DNA of 64,000 nt from positions 62,001-126,000 of the forward strand of contig CAAFMN010000027.1 of assembly GCA_900764045.1 (NCBI GenBank). Direction: 5' to 3'. The position numbers and the translations under genes are program-made. Below are positions 14,857 through 23,772 of the stretch, one piece after another; the stretch's first letter is position 1; every line of letters begins with the position of its first letter. The notes below the pieces were generated by a model that was given only the letters and a program-made list of their open reading frames with translations, did not search any database and was not told the DNA's origin. The DNA comes from Clostridia bacterium. Its GTDB lineage: Bacteria > Bacillota > Clostridia > Lachnospirales > Bianqueaceae.

Positions 14857-16743
14857 ATGTTTGATATCAAAGAAGAATTGAAAAAGCTTCCTCATCAGCC
14901 GGGAGTCTATATCATGAAGGATGGCGATACGATTCTGTATGTGGGGAAAGCGGTCAATTTGTATAATCGTGTCCGGCAGTATTTTCAGAGCAGCCGGGGA
15001 AAATCCCCTAAGATTCTTAAGATGGTCAGCCGGGTCAAAGAATTTGAATACATTGTGACGGCGACGGAGACAGAAGCATTGGTGTTGGAGAACAACCTGA
15101 TCAAACAGCATCGTCCGCCGTACAATACCATGCTGAAGGATGATAAGCAATATCCGTATATCAAGGCGACAGTGCAGGAAGCGTATCCAAGGATTTTCAG
15201 TACGCGTAAAATCCGTAGGGACGGAGGAAAATACTTTGGACCGTATACCAATGTAGGAGCGGTGAGGGAGACGCTGGAGCTGATGGGGCAGATTTTTTGC
15301 CTGAGGACCTGCCGCAGAGACCTGCCGAGAGATATAGGCAAGGAACGTCCGTGCCTGAATTATTACATCCATCGCTGTATGGGGCCATGTACAGGCAAGA
15401 TCTCACAGGAAGAATATCATAAAAATGTACAGATGGCGTTGGATTTTATCGAGGGAAAGCAAAAAGAAGTGGTGAAAAATCTGGAGCAGCAGATGATGGC
15501 GGCTTCAGAGGCACTGGACTTTGAACATGCGGCGGTACTGCGGGACCAGATTAAGAGTATCCGGACGCTGCAGGATCGACAGATTATTGAGGACGCGGGT
15601 TCGGAGGAAGATAGGGATGTGATTGCCTATGCCGTATGGGAAGGCGAAGCATTGGTGCAGGCCTTTTTTATTCGGAGCGGAAAGCTCATCGGACGGGAGC
15701 ACTTCTTTATGAATGTAGGGGGAGAAGAGAACGGCGGCGAACTGATACGAGCCTTTATCGGGCAGTTTTATTCCGGGACTCCGTACATTCCGAAAGAGCT
15801 CCTGGTGATGGCGGAGCCGGAGGACCGGGAGGCTTTGGAAGAATGGCTGAGTGATCGCGCCGGACACCGTGTATATATCAAGATTCCGCAGCGGGGAGAA
15901 AAATATAATCTTTTGGAGTTGGCGCGTAAAAATGCGCAGCTTACGCTGAATCAGTTTGGAACCAGAATGCGTCAGGAGGAGAAGCGGACGCAGGGCGCGA
16001 TGGAGGAGCTGGCAGAGCTATTGGGAATCGCGGACGAGGAGATGCCGCCCAGCCGGATCGAGGCATATGATATCTCCAATACATTTGGCTTTTTGTCGGT
16101 AGGCTCGATGGTGGTTTTTGAAAACGGACGCCCGTTAAAAAATGATTATCGTAAATTCCGGATCAAAACCGTCTATGGCGCCAATGACTATGCCAGTTTG
16201 CAGGAGGTTCTGCGGCGGAGATTTTCTCATGCGCTGACGGAGCTGAAGGAACGGAGTGAGCAGGGAAAGGATATTTCGCTTGGAAAGTTCACCCATCTGC
16301 CGGATTTGATCCTGATGGACGGCGGTAAGGGGCAGGTGCACATCGCGGAGGAAGTGCTGCGGGAGTTTGACTTGGAGATACCGGTAGCAGGCATGGTAAA
16401 GGATGACCGTCACCGGACAAGGGGATTGTATTTTCATGGAGAAGAGGTAGATCTGTCCGGACATGATGAAGTTTTTCACCTGGTTACGCGAATCCAGGAT
16501 GAGGCTCACCGTTTTGCGATTACTTACCATAAAAAATTGCGCTCCGATGAGCAGATTCAATCTGTATTGGAACAGATTCCGGGAATCGGTGCCGTCAGAC
16601 GGAAGGCACTGATCGCGGCGTTTGGTTCGGTAGAAGCGATCAAAGGCAAGGAGGTCCAGGAGCTTGCCGCGGTGGAGGGCATGAATACATCGGCCGCGGA
16701 GGCGGTGTACCGCTTTTTTCGGCAAAACGAATCGAAGACTTGA
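14857..16743 (+). CDS. uvrC: Excinuclease ABC subunit C
   Basis: Dual-incision nuclease of nucleotide-excision repair, 628 residues. The GIY-YIG domain starts at GVYIMKDGDTILYVGKA. A UVR motif (about 205-240, EALDFEHAAVLRDQIK) binds UvrB. The RNase H-like 5' nuclease domain has RIEAYDISNTFG and LPDLILMDGGKGQ, and a helix-hairpin-helix pair ends the protein (IPGIGAVRRKALIAAFGSVE). The ATG at 14857 follows AGGGAGGGA by 7 bases; the in-frame upstream start at 14803 falls in the promoter. uvrA and uvrB are not in the window. Confidence 0.97.
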   Translation: MFDIKEELKKLPHQPGVYIMKDGDTILYVGKAVNLYNRVRQYFQSSRGKSPKILKMVSRVKEFEYIVTATETEALVLENNLIKQHRPPYNTMLKDDKQYPYIKATVQEAYPRIFSTRKIRRDGGKYFGPYTNVGAVRETLELMGQIFCLRTCRRDLPRDIGKERPCLNYYIHRCMGPCTGKISQEEYHKNVQMALDFIEGKQKEVVKNLEQQMMAASEALDFEHAAVLRDQIKSIRTLQDRQIIEDAGSEEDRDVIAYAVWEGEALVQAFFIRSGKLIGREHFFMNVGGEENGGELIRAFIGQFYSGTPYIPKELLVMAEPEDREALEEWLSDRAGHRVYIKIPQRGEKYNLLELARKNAQLTLNQFGTRMRQEEKRTQGAMEELAELLGIADEEMPPSRIEAYDISNTFGFLSVGSMVVFENGRPLKNDYRKFRIKTVYGANDYASLQEVLRRRFSHALTELKERSEQGKDISLGKFTHLPDLILMDGGKGQVHIAEEVLREFDLEIPVAGMVKDDRHRTRGLYFHGEEVDLSGHDEVFHLVTRIQDEAHRFAITYHKKLRSDEQIQSVLEQIPGIGAVRRKALIAAFGSVEAIKGKEVQELAAVEGMNTSAAEAVYRFFRQNESKT

Positions 16744-16768
16744 TTTTGATGGATAAATAGTGTATAGT
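16740..16768 (+). promoter_or_regulatory. Promoter of plsC
   Basis: TTGATT, 17 bases, TATAGT. The -35 overlaps the uvrC stop codon. Confidence 0.75.
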
Positions 16769-16799
16769 TATTTTATAAAAAGTAAGGGGGAGAGCAATA

Positions 16800-17516
16800 T
16801 TGTTTAGAGCATTGAGCGTTTTTCTGCACCTGGTCTGGGAGCTGATCTGCAACCGTTCCAAGGCTAAGAAATGTGCGGAGCTGCCGATACCGGAGAGGTG
16901 GCAGGTGAGCCTTCCGATCGTACAGAAGCTGGTCAAGGGGATCATGTACCATTCCGGAGCCAGAGTGGTATACCATGGATTGGAGAATATACCGGAAGAT
17001 CAAAATGTATTCTTTATAGCGAATCACCAGAGTTACTTTGACATTCCGATTTTGATGGATGTGATGGATCGTGGCACGGGCTTTGTGGCCAAACAATCGT
17101 TGGGAAAGGTCCCGCTGCTCAGACAGTGGATGGAGAATATCGGATGTCTCTTTATCGACCGGGACGATGTTAAGCAATCGGTACAGATCATTCGTCAGGC
17201 ATCGGAACAGATGAAGCAGGGCCTGAACATGGTGATCTTTCCGGAGGGAACGAGAAGCCGCGGCGGAGCGACGCATGAGTTTAAGCGCGGCAGCGTCAAG
17301 CCTGCGTTTTTGGCGAGTGTGCCGGTAGTTCCGGTATGCATTGACGGTGCGTATAAGATTTTTGAAGGCAACAAGGGATTCCGCGTGACGCCGGCTGAGG
17401 TGCATGTTTATATCGGACAGCCGATTGAGACGCAGACGATGACCAAGGCAGAACAGCGGGAGTTCGCATCTAAGCTGGAAGAAGTAATCTTCCGTCAGAA
17501 AGAAGAAGTACGATAA
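16800..17516 (+). CDS. plsC: 1-acyl-sn-glycerol-3-phosphate acyltransferase
   Basis: Adds the second acyl chain to lysophosphatidic acid at the membrane. It has 238 residues. The acyltransferase HX4D motif is NHQSYFD (His76, Asp81) and the phosphate-binding motif is FPEGTRS. A hydrophobic N-terminal helix is present. The start is TTG at 16800, supported by the preceding AAGGGGGAG and by its own promoter. cdsA, which uses its product, lies 11 kb downstream. Confidence 0.92.
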   Translation: MFRALSVFLHLVWELICNRSKAKKCAELPIPERWQVSLPIVQKLVKGIMYHSGARVVYHGLENIPEDQNVFFIANHQSYFDIPILMDVMDRGTGFVAKQSLGKVPLLRQWMENIGCLFIDRDDVKQSVQIIRQASEQMKQGLNMVIFPEGTRSRGGATHEFKRGSVKPAFLASVPVVPVCIDGAYKIFEGNKGFRVTPAEVHVYIGQPIETQTMTKAEQREFASKLEEVIFRQKEEVR

Positions 17517-17526
17517 GGATACCAGG

Positions 17527-17556
17527 ACGGCTGAAATGGATTTTCAGCCGTTTTTT
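17527..17556 (+). terminator. Rho-independent terminator after plsC
   Basis: ACGGCTGAAA pairs with TTTCAGCCGT around a short loop, followed by TTTTTT. Confidence 0.92.
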
Positions 17557-17606
17557 GCATCAATTCTGAAGAAATTATGAAATATATACGGAAGGGGAAC
17601 GCATTC

Positions 17607-17635
17607 TTGACATAAAATCAAATTTGGGGTAAAAT
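17607..17635 (+). promoter_or_regulatory. Promoter of the GH18 gene
   Basis: TTGACA, 17 bases, TAAAAT. The leader is about 68 bases and contains a short GCCC-TTTAC-GGGC hairpin near the ribosome site. Confidence 0.85.
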
Positions 17636-17709
17636 AAATTTGTGTGTATAGAAATTCATTAAATTAGAGAAAGGCAGCGTGGCCCTTTACGGGCTGGGAG
17701 ATATTTTAT

Positions 17710-19551
17710 ATGGATAAGAAGAACATCATTATTGCCGGAATCATCTTTGTGGCGATCCTAGTGTCCGCGGTTATTCTGGGTAAGGACGAGATCTACGGAA
17801 TGATTCAGATGGTGTATGTCGAGGAAGACGCGAACATTCCTAAGGCGGAGAACGGACATGTGACGGTGCTGTCAGGAGACGGATACGACACGGAAAACGA
17901 GAATTTCCGTGTGATTAACGGGCGCCTCTATGTTGCCATGGAGTATGTCAACGAGCAATATGCGTCGGGACGCTTTTTCTTTGATTCAGCCGATGGAATC
18001 GTAATCTATACGGATTCGGTGCAGATCATGAATTGCTCCTTAGGCAGCAGTTATAGCTTGAAGCAGAAACAGAGCGCCAGCGGCGCGGCTACATTTGTAT
18101 ATGTAGCGGCGGAGAATGGGCAGGTGCAGACGGTTGTGCCGGAAGAGGGACTGCCGGAGGGAAGCGTGTTTATTAATGCGCAGTCTCTGGAAGAACTATA
18201 CGGCATCCATTTTCAGTATATTTCCGAAACCAATGTACTCATCCAGAAAGAGATGATGATGCGTTATGTAGACGTAGCTTCATCAGAGGATACGCAGTAT
18301 CTGAAGGTCAATGCCAAAAAGGGCTCCATCCTGCAGTCGATTATAGGAATGAATGAGGGATTTGAAGTCTACAGGGAGTTGACGCCGGGAGAGACGCTGA
18401 TCTATTACGGAGAAGAAGAGGACTATTATAAGGTTGCTGACGTGACAGGCGTTGTGGGTTATGTGGAAAAGACGGCTGTCGGCGATATTCGTTATCAGGA
18501 GAGGCAGTCGGTGGTTCTTGATACCTATGAGATGCCGGAGCAGTACCGGGCAGATCAGCCGATTTCTCTGGTTTGGCATTATTTCTCTCCTGGATACGCC
18601 TATATGAGCAGTGAGATCGAGGCGGATTATGAGGGCGCGGAAGGGGCGCTCAGCGTTCTGGCGCCGACATGGATGCATGTCTGGCAGGATGACGACGGCA
18701 ACGCGATGATACGCTATGATATCAGTCAGGATTACATTGACTGGGCACACAGCAAGGGATATCAGGTATGGGTGACGCTGGAAAATGTAGACAATACATT
18801 CAGCAACATCGACGATATATTGTATGAGCTGTTGTCCGTGACGGAAACCAGACAGGCATTGGTGCAGGAGGTTCTGGGCCTGTATCAGGAGTACGGATTT
18901 GATGGATTTAATGTTGACCTGGAGTCTCTGGAGGAGAGGGTCGGTCCTTACTTTGTACAGTTTATGAGAGAGCTTTCCGCGGTGCTGCGTCCGGCGGGAT
19001 GCCTGTTGTCTACGGATCTGGGCGTGCCGACGGCATGGACAGAGCATTATGACCGCGAGACCATGGGCCAGGTGTGTGATTATGTTTGCCTGATGGCTTA
19101 TGATGAGCATTACGCGGCGGATACGACGGCAGGCAGCGTGGCTTCCTATCCGTGGGTACAGGCAGGAGTCAGAGATTCTCTGACCGAGGGTATCCCGGCG
19201 GAGAAGCTGGTCCTTTGTATGCCGCTGTATGTACGTGTTTGGTGGCTGAACAGCGCCAACGAAGTGATGGAGAGCGAGTCAATGGACATGTCGAATGCAT
19301 GGAGCCTTGTGACGGATAACTGGGGCGTGGAGCCGGTATGGGAGCAGGAGAGCGGACAGTATTACGCGGAGATTCTGTATGGAGACGGCACAGTGCGTCG
19401 GGCTTGGCTGGAGGATACCCGGTCGATGCAGCTACGTATCGATTTGGCAGCGGATCAGAAGCTGGGCGGCGTAGCGCTGTGGTTCCATGGATATGAGACG
19501 CAGGAGCTTTTTGAACAGCTGCGTACCTATCGAAACGCGAACGGAAATTAA
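17710..19551 (+). CDS. Membrane-anchored GH18 glycosyl hydrolase (YaaH/SleL-like)
   Basis: Predicted cell-wall hydrolase of 613 residues. Residues 5-24 form an uncleaved membrane anchor (NIIIAGIIFVAILVSAVILG). Residues 45-190 look like a copper-amine-oxidase-type stalk domain, followed by an SH3-like segment (about 195-265). The C-terminal GH18 barrel carries DGFNVDLE with the catalytic Glu405. The Asn in place of the second Asp is usual in the YaaH/SleL branch, which acts on peptidoglycan or spore cortex. A GGGAG site precedes the ATG. It has its own promoter and terminator. Substrate and sporulation link are inferred. Confidence 0.85.
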   Translation: MDKKNIIIAGIIFVAILVSAVILGKDEIYGMIQMVYVEEDANIPKAENGHVTVLSGDGYDTENENFRVINGRLYVAMEYVNEQYASGRFFFDSADGIVIYTDSVQIMNCSLGSSYSLKQKQSASGAATFVYVAAENGQVQTVVPEEGLPEGSVFINAQSLEELYGIHFQYISETNVLIQKEMMMRYVDVASSEDTQYLKVNAKKGSILQSIIGMNEGFEVYRELTPGETLIYYGEEEDYYKVADVTGVVGYVEKTAVGDIRYQERQSVVLDTYEMPEQYRADQPISLVWHYFSPGYAYMSSEIEADYEGAEGALSVLAPTWMHVWQDDDGNAMIRYDISQDYIDWAHSKGYQVWVTLENVDNTFSNIDDILYELLSVTETRQALVQEVLGLYQEYGFDGFNVDLESLEERVGPYFVQFMRELSAVLRPAGCLLSTDLGVPTAWTEHYDRETMGQVCDYVCLMAYDEHYAADTTAGSVASYPWVQAGVRDSLTEGIPAEKLVLCMPLYVRVWWLNSANEVMESESMDMSNAWSLVTDNWGVEPVWEQESGQYYAEILYGDGTVRRAWLEDTRSMQLRIDLAADQKLGGVALWFHGYETQELFEQLRTYRNANGN

Positions 19552-19563
19552 TCAGGTTATAAT

Positions 19564-19606
19564 GGGCCTTGCCGGGGTATTGCGCCCGCGGCAAAGCCCG
19601 TTTTTC
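19564..19606 (+). terminator. Rho-independent terminator after the GH18 gene
   Basis: GGGCCTTGCCG pairs with CGGCAAAGCCC (one mismatch) around a 14-base loop, then TTTTT. The T run ends 3 bases before the hflX ribosome site. Confidence 0.8.
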
Positions 19607-19619
19607 AAAAGGAGGATCT

Positions 19620-20912
19620 ATGCAGGAAAAAGAGACAAAGCTATATGATACGGCAGAGGCTGTACAGACCTTTATTCTGGTAGCGGTAGAGAGCGATCAG
19701 CCGGAATTGACAGCGGATCAGTCACTGGATGAGCTGGCGGATCTTTTGAGGACGGCCGGCGGAGAAGAGGCCGGAAGACTGATTCAGCGCCGGGAAGCGC
19801 CGCATCCGGGAACCTATCTGGGAAGCGGTAAGATCGAGGAATTAAAGAGAGCGTTGGAGATGACGGGAGCAGCCGGGGCAATCACAGATGATGAACTGAC
19901 GCCGGCACAGCTGCGAAATCTGTCAGAGGCACTGGGGGCGAAGGTGATTGACCGGACGCTTCTCATTCTGGATATCTTTTCGCAGCGCGCAACGACAAGA
20001 GAAGGACAGATGCAGGTGGAACTCGCGCAGCTCAACTATCGGCTGACCCGACTGGCCGGCTTGGGGACGGAGCTGTCCCGGCAGGGCGGTTCTGTAGGCG
20101 GGGGCAATCATTCCCGAGGAGCGGGTGAGACCAAATTGGAGCTGGACCGCCGGTATATCCGTCAGAGAATCGACGTTCTGAACCGTCAGTTAAAGGATTT
20201 GGAGAATCAGCGCGAGATCGCCAGGAGTAGGAGAATGAAGAACCAGGCGCCGGTGATTGCGCTGGTGGGATATACCAATGCTGGAAAATCCACGCTTTTT
20301 AATCGGCTGACGAGTTCCAGCGTGCTGGAAGAGGACAAATTGTTTGCTACATTGGAGACAACGACGCGGCGGGCCGAGCTGCCAAGCGGACGTGAGGTTC
20401 TTTTTTCCGATACGGTAGGATTCATCCATAAGCTTCCGCATCATCTGGTCAAGGCATTTCGGGCGACATTGGAAGAAGTGCGTTATGCGGATATCCTGCT
20501 GCATGTGGTAGATGCGTCGGATGAAAAAGCGCCGCTGGAGATGCAGGTTACGATGGAAGCCATGCAGGATCTGGGTGCGGCGGACAAGCCGGTTCTGGTT
20601 CTGATGAATAAGCAGGATCAGGTGGGAGAACTGCGGAAGGTAATCATTTTCCCGCAGGAAGGGCGCAGACAGCTTAAGATATCAGCCTTTGACGAGGGAG
20701 ACCGCAGACGGGTGATGGAGGAGCTGGACCGGATCCTGGATGAGCGGGAAGAAGAGTATACAGTATGCATCCCCTATACAGAGGGAAAGTTTGTCAGTCT
20801 CCTGCGGGAGAATGCCAAAATTATAGAAGAAGAATACACAGAGAACGGAACCCGGCTGCGGGTCCGTTCAGCCAGTCAGTATAAAAGCATGGTAAAAGAA
20901 TACCTGGAATGA
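19620..20912 (+). CDS. hflX: Ribosome-dissociating GTPase HflX
   Basis: GTPase that splits stalled ribosomes under stress. It has 430 residues. The N-terminal HflX domain includes PGTYLGSGKIEELK, followed by a coiled region and the G domain with G1 GYTNAGKST, G3 DTVGF and G4 NKQD. The ATG at 19620 sits 5 bases after AGGAGG; an upstream frame to 19569 lies in the terminator. A TATAAT at 19558-19563 precedes the terminator hairpin but has no convincing -35. cwlD starts 36 bases after the stop. Confidence 0.96.
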   Translation: MQEKETKLYDTAEAVQTFILVAVESDQPELTADQSLDELADLLRTAGGEEAGRLIQRREAPHPGTYLGSGKIEELKRALEMTGAAGAITDDELTPAQLRNLSEALGAKVIDRTLLILDIFSQRATTREGQMQVELAQLNYRLTRLAGLGTELSRQGGSVGGGNHSRGAGETKLELDRRYIRQRIDVLNRQLKDLENQREIARSRRMKNQAPVIALVGYTNAGKSTLFNRLTSSSVLEEDKLFATLETTTRRAELPSGREVLFSDTVGFIHKLPHHLVKAFRATLEEVRYADILLHVVDASDEKAPLEMQVTMEAMQDLGAADKPVLVLMNKQDQVGELRKVIIFPQEGRRQLKISAFDEGDRRRVMEELDRILDEREEEYTVCIPYTEGKFVSLLRENAKIIEEEYTENGTRLRVRSASQYKSMVKEYLE

Positions 20913-20918
20913 GGACTT

Positions 20919-20951
20919 CATATACTGTCAAAAAAGAGACAGCAGTATATG
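20919..20951 (+). promoter_or_regulatory. Hairpin covering the cwlD start codon
   Basis: CATATACT-GTC (20919-20929) pairs with GAC-(AGC)-AGTATATG (20938-20951), leaving a 3-base bulge. The ATG of cwlD (20949-20951) lies wholly inside the stem. It could restrict translation or be a DNA operator. Confidence 0.4.
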
Positions 20952-21692
20952 AAAAGAAAAAGAGGTTTACTTTTCGCAGGCCTTTGTCTGATCCTGGCCG
21001 CGATGGGCAGCGGGATCTTTCGGGAAGGAGCCCGGACAGCCATGGCGGCCACAGCGCTTCCGGTGTCCGGACATGTGATTCTGGTGGACGCGGGCCATGG
21101 AGGCTCCGATCCCGGCAAGACAGGATCGCTGCAGGATGAGAAGGATATCAATCTGAAGATCGCAAGCTATTTGCAGTCCTATTTGGAAATGGGCGGCGCT
21201 TCTGTTATCATCACACGTCTGGAAGACGAGATGCTGAGCGAGGACGGCAGCGTAACGAAAAAGGGCGACATGCGGCAGAGGGGAGAATTGATTCGCCAAT
21301 CTCACCCGGATTTGGTCGTCAGCATTCATCAGAATAGTTATCCAGGCAGCAGCTGCTGGGGACCGCAGGTGTTTTACTGGCAAAACAGTGCGGAAGGAAA
21401 ACGGGCGGCGGAGCAGGTGCAGAAACAGCTGAATATTTTTACGGGAGGGACCCGGTCGGATAAGGCCAACGGAGAGTATTATATCCTTCGCCAGAGTGAA
21501 GATACAGCAATCCTTGTCGAATGCGGCTTTTTGACCAATCCGGAAGAAGAAAAGAAGCTTAATGATCCGGCCTATCAGAAGAGAATCGCGTGGAGTATTT
21601 ATGCCGGGATCAACCGATATTTTGAGGAGGAAGAGAATGAAGACACAGTGGGTTCGGATGGAGGATCCAGAGGAAGCACGCTTCGGATATGA
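20949..21692 (+). CDS. cwlD: N-acetylmuramoyl-L-alanine amidase, CwlD-like
   Basis: Zinc amidase of the Amidase_3 family, 247 residues. An N-terminal signal or anchor (about 5-35) is followed by VDAGHGG with His50, Glu64, SIHQNS with His127, and catalytic Glu191 in LVECGFLTN. The size and fold match CwlD, which removes peptide stems to form muramic-delta-lactam in the spore cortex, so the organism is probably a spore-former. There is only a weak AGAGAC ribosome site and the start codon lies in a hairpin. The last 56 bases overlap sua5 in another frame, so translation may be coupled. Confidence 0.88.
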   Translation: MKRKRGLLFAGLCLILAAMGSGIFREGARTAMAATALPVSGHVILVDAGHGGSDPGKTGSLQDEKDINLKIASYLQSYLEMGGASVIITRLEDEMLSEDGSVTKKGDMRQRGELIRQSHPDLVVSIHQNSYPGSSCWGPQVFYWQNSAEGKRAAEQVQKQLNIFTGGTRSDKANGEYYILRQSEDTAILVECGFLTNPEEEKKLNDPAYQKRIAWSIYAGINRYFEEEENEDTVGSDGGSRGSTLRI

Positions 21693-22671
21693 AGAAGCGG
21701 CAAGGCTGCTGCGGGCAGGAGAAAACGTGGCGTTTCCTACGGAGACCGTCTATGGATTGGGCGGATATATCGGTTCAGCGCAGGGCATCGCCGGGATTTT
21801 TCGCGCCAAGGGGCGTCCGTCGGATAATCCTTTGATTGTACATGTGTATCCGGGGTATGATCTGTCGCAGGTAGCGCAGAATATTTCGGAGCAGGCCCAA
21901 GAACTGATGCGCCGGTATTGGCCGGGACCGATGACATTGATTCTGGAAAAAGCGGAAGGTGTTTCGGACGCGGTAAGCGCCGGGCTGCCTACAGTAGCGG
22001 TCCGGATGCCCAATCATCCGGTAGCTCTGCGAATGATGGAACAGGCCGGACTTGCGGTGGCGGCGCCAAGCGCCAATACCTCCGGACGGCCCAGTCCGAC
22101 GACGGCCGCGCATGTTTATGAGGATATGAATGGCCGGATTCCGTTGATTCTCGATGGCGGAGCCTGTGAGATCGGAGTGGAGTCCACGATCATTGATATG
22201 ACAGTGGAGCCGCCGATGGTACTGCGTCCAGGCGGCTTGACATTGGAGAAGGTCCGTGAGGTGATCCCGAATGTCGCGATGGATCCGGGCCTGAAGGTGG
22301 ACGCTTCCGTGACGCCGAAGGCGCCGGGCATGAAGTATAGACATTACGCGCCGAAGGCAGAGATGTATATGGCGGTAGGAACGGCAGAGGAACAGGAAGC
22401 CGCGATCCGGCAAGCCTTAGAGAGCGCAAAGGGAAAGAAGCGAGGGGTCCTTACGGTGGACGAGCATCAGAAGGAGTATGAGGCGGAGGTTGTAATTGCC
22501 ATAGGCTCCAGAAAAAGTCCTGATGAGATGGCGGCGCACCTTTTTGACGCTTTGCGGCGCTTTGATGAGGAACACTGTGAACTCCTTTTTACGGAAAGCA
22601 TTACGACGGAGGGGATCGGAGCGGCTTTTATGAACCGCCTGAGAAAAGCCTGCGGCGGCAAAACATTATAG
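21637..22671 (+). CDS. sua5: Threonylcarbamoyl-AMP synthase (Sua5)
   Basis: Makes threonylcarbamoyl-adenylate for the t6A37 modification of ANN-decoding tRNAs. It has 344 residues. The TsaC/YrdC domain is about 12-200 with FPTETVYGLGG, KGRPSDNPLIVH and the PSANTSGRPSPT loop, followed by the C-terminal Sua5 domain. The ATG at 21637 follows GAGGAGGAAG inside cwlD, giving a 56-base overlap. Its partners TsaB, TsaD and TsaE are not in the window. Confidence 0.95.
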   Translation: MKTQWVRMEDPEEARFGYEEAARLLRAGENVAFPTETVYGLGGYIGSAQGIAGIFRAKGRPSDNPLIVHVYPGYDLSQVAQNISEQAQELMRRYWPGPMTLILEKAEGVSDAVSAGLPTVAVRMPNHPVALRMMEQAGLAVAAPSANTSGRPSPTTAAHVYEDMNGRIPLILDGGACEIGVESTIIDMTVEPPMVLRPGGLTLEKVREVIPNVAMDPGLKVDASVTPKAPGMKYRHYAPKAEMYMAVGTAEEQEAAIRQALESAKGKKRGVLTVDEHQKEYEAEVVIAIGSRKSPDEMAAHLFDALRRFDEEHCELLFTESITTEGIGAAFMNRLRKACGGKTL

Positions 22672-22681
22672 GAGGTGCGGT

Positions 22682-23263
22682 GTGGAGGAACAAGTATACC
22701 TGATTAAAACAACGGAAGAAGCGGAAAAGCTCTGGAAGAGGCTGCGGACGGAGCATTGGGAGAGCGCAATCTTATGCCTCCATGAGGACCTGTGGAATCT
22801 GGATGTCAGGAAAAAAATTCTGCCGGGACTGTATCAGTATAAGATACAGGATATAGAGCTGCACTGGGTGGAACCGGCGACAATGTATCTTCGTGTGATG
22901 ACATCCATAGGCGGCGAGCTTCAGTTGGAATATTATCTGCGTCCGGAGAAGATTATTTTTGAAGAGAATCGGCACACGATCCGCATGAGCTATATCGAAG
23001 AGGCGCAGGCAAGCGGGCTTGGAGGACTACTGGGAGGTTTCGCGAAATCAGCCTCGGGCAAGACATATTTGCAGATGGCAGTACAGAACATGCCTATGAT
23101 CCGGGCGGACGGGCAGAGAGTGGAGATTTGTCTGGATGCCTGGTCGGATTTCCAGAAGGTTTGCCGGTGGACTTATGAAGATAAGACCTTAGGCAAGGAC
23201 CTGGAACTGGAGTCCCTGGGCATGTTGAACCGCTGCTTCTGCGTTCGGGCACGTTGGAGATGA
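22682..23263 (+). CDS. Conserved-looking protein of unknown function
   Basis: I do not recognise this 193-residue protein. It starts at GTG 22682, just after AGGAGGTG. There is no signal peptide or transmembrane helix. The sequence is rich in Trp, Leu and charged residues (LWKRLRTEHWESAILCLHED) and has a Gly/Ser-rich patch (GLGGLLGGFAKSASGK) near 113-128, then a beta-like segment. It lies 10 bases after sua5 and its stop overlaps the start of the DNA glycosylase (ATGA), so the three are probably co-expressed. A cytoplasmic soluble protein is likely. Confidence 0.75.
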   Translation: MEEQVYLIKTTEEAEKLWKRLRTEHWESAILCLHEDLWNLDVRKKILPGLYQYKIQDIELHWVEPATMYLRVMTSIGGELQLEYYLRPEKIIFEENRHTIRMSYIEEAQASGLGGLLGGFAKSASGKTYLQMAVQNMPMIRADGQRVEICLDAWSDFQKVCRWTYEDKTLGKDLELESLGMLNRCFCVRARWR

Positions 23264-23772
23264 AGACGGAAGAGTACCGGAGAGTCAGCCATGAGTTCGG
23301 CCCAGTCTATGATGAGAACTCGATCATTCTCATTTTAGGAAGCTTTCCATCGGTCAAGTCCAGAGAAGCGGCGTTTTATTATCAACATCCGCAGAACCGC
23401 TTCTGGAAGGTGCTGGAGGCATTATGGGAGGATTTTGCGGGCCGCACGGTTGAAGAACGAAGAGAATTTTTGCTTAGGCACGGGATTGCGCTGTGGGATG
23501 TCATTGAGAGCTGTGAGATCATCGGATCCAGCGATTCCGCCATCCGCGACGTGGTGCCGACGGATCTGCGGAAGGTTCTGCAGGGCGCCCCAATTCAGAG
23601 AATTTACGGCAATGGGAATAAAGCGTATCAGCTCTATCAGAAATATCATGAGGCACAGACAGGAATTCTTATGACACGACTGCCCTCGACCAGTCCGGCC
23701 AATGCGGCATGGAGTCTGGAGAGACTGATCGGGGCATGGAGTATAATTAGAGAAAGGGAGGCACACATATGA
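23260..23772 (+). CDS. DNA-deoxyinosine / uracil glycosylase, UDG family 6
   Basis: Base-excision repair enzyme of the uracil-DNA glycosylase superfamily, 170 residues. Family 6 (hypoxanthine-DNA glycosylase) motifs are visible: ILGSFPSVKSREAAFYYQHP, PQNRFW, and LWDVIESCEIIGSSDSAI. The C-terminal TRLPSTSPANA corresponds to the DNA-intercalating motif. The start taken is the ATG at 23260, which overlaps the previous stop; a TTG at 23254 also has no clear site. The stop overlaps the GH3 start (ATGA), placing a repair enzyme and a sugar hydrolase in one operon. Confidence 0.88.
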   Translation: MKTEEYRRVSHEFGPVYDENSIILILGSFPSVKSREAAFYYQHPQNRFWKVLEALWEDFAGRTVEERREFLLRHGIALWDVIESCEIIGSSDSAIRDVVPTDLRKVLQGAPIQRIYGNGNKAYQLYQKYHEAQTGILMTRLPSTSPANAAWSLERLIGAWSIIREREAHI

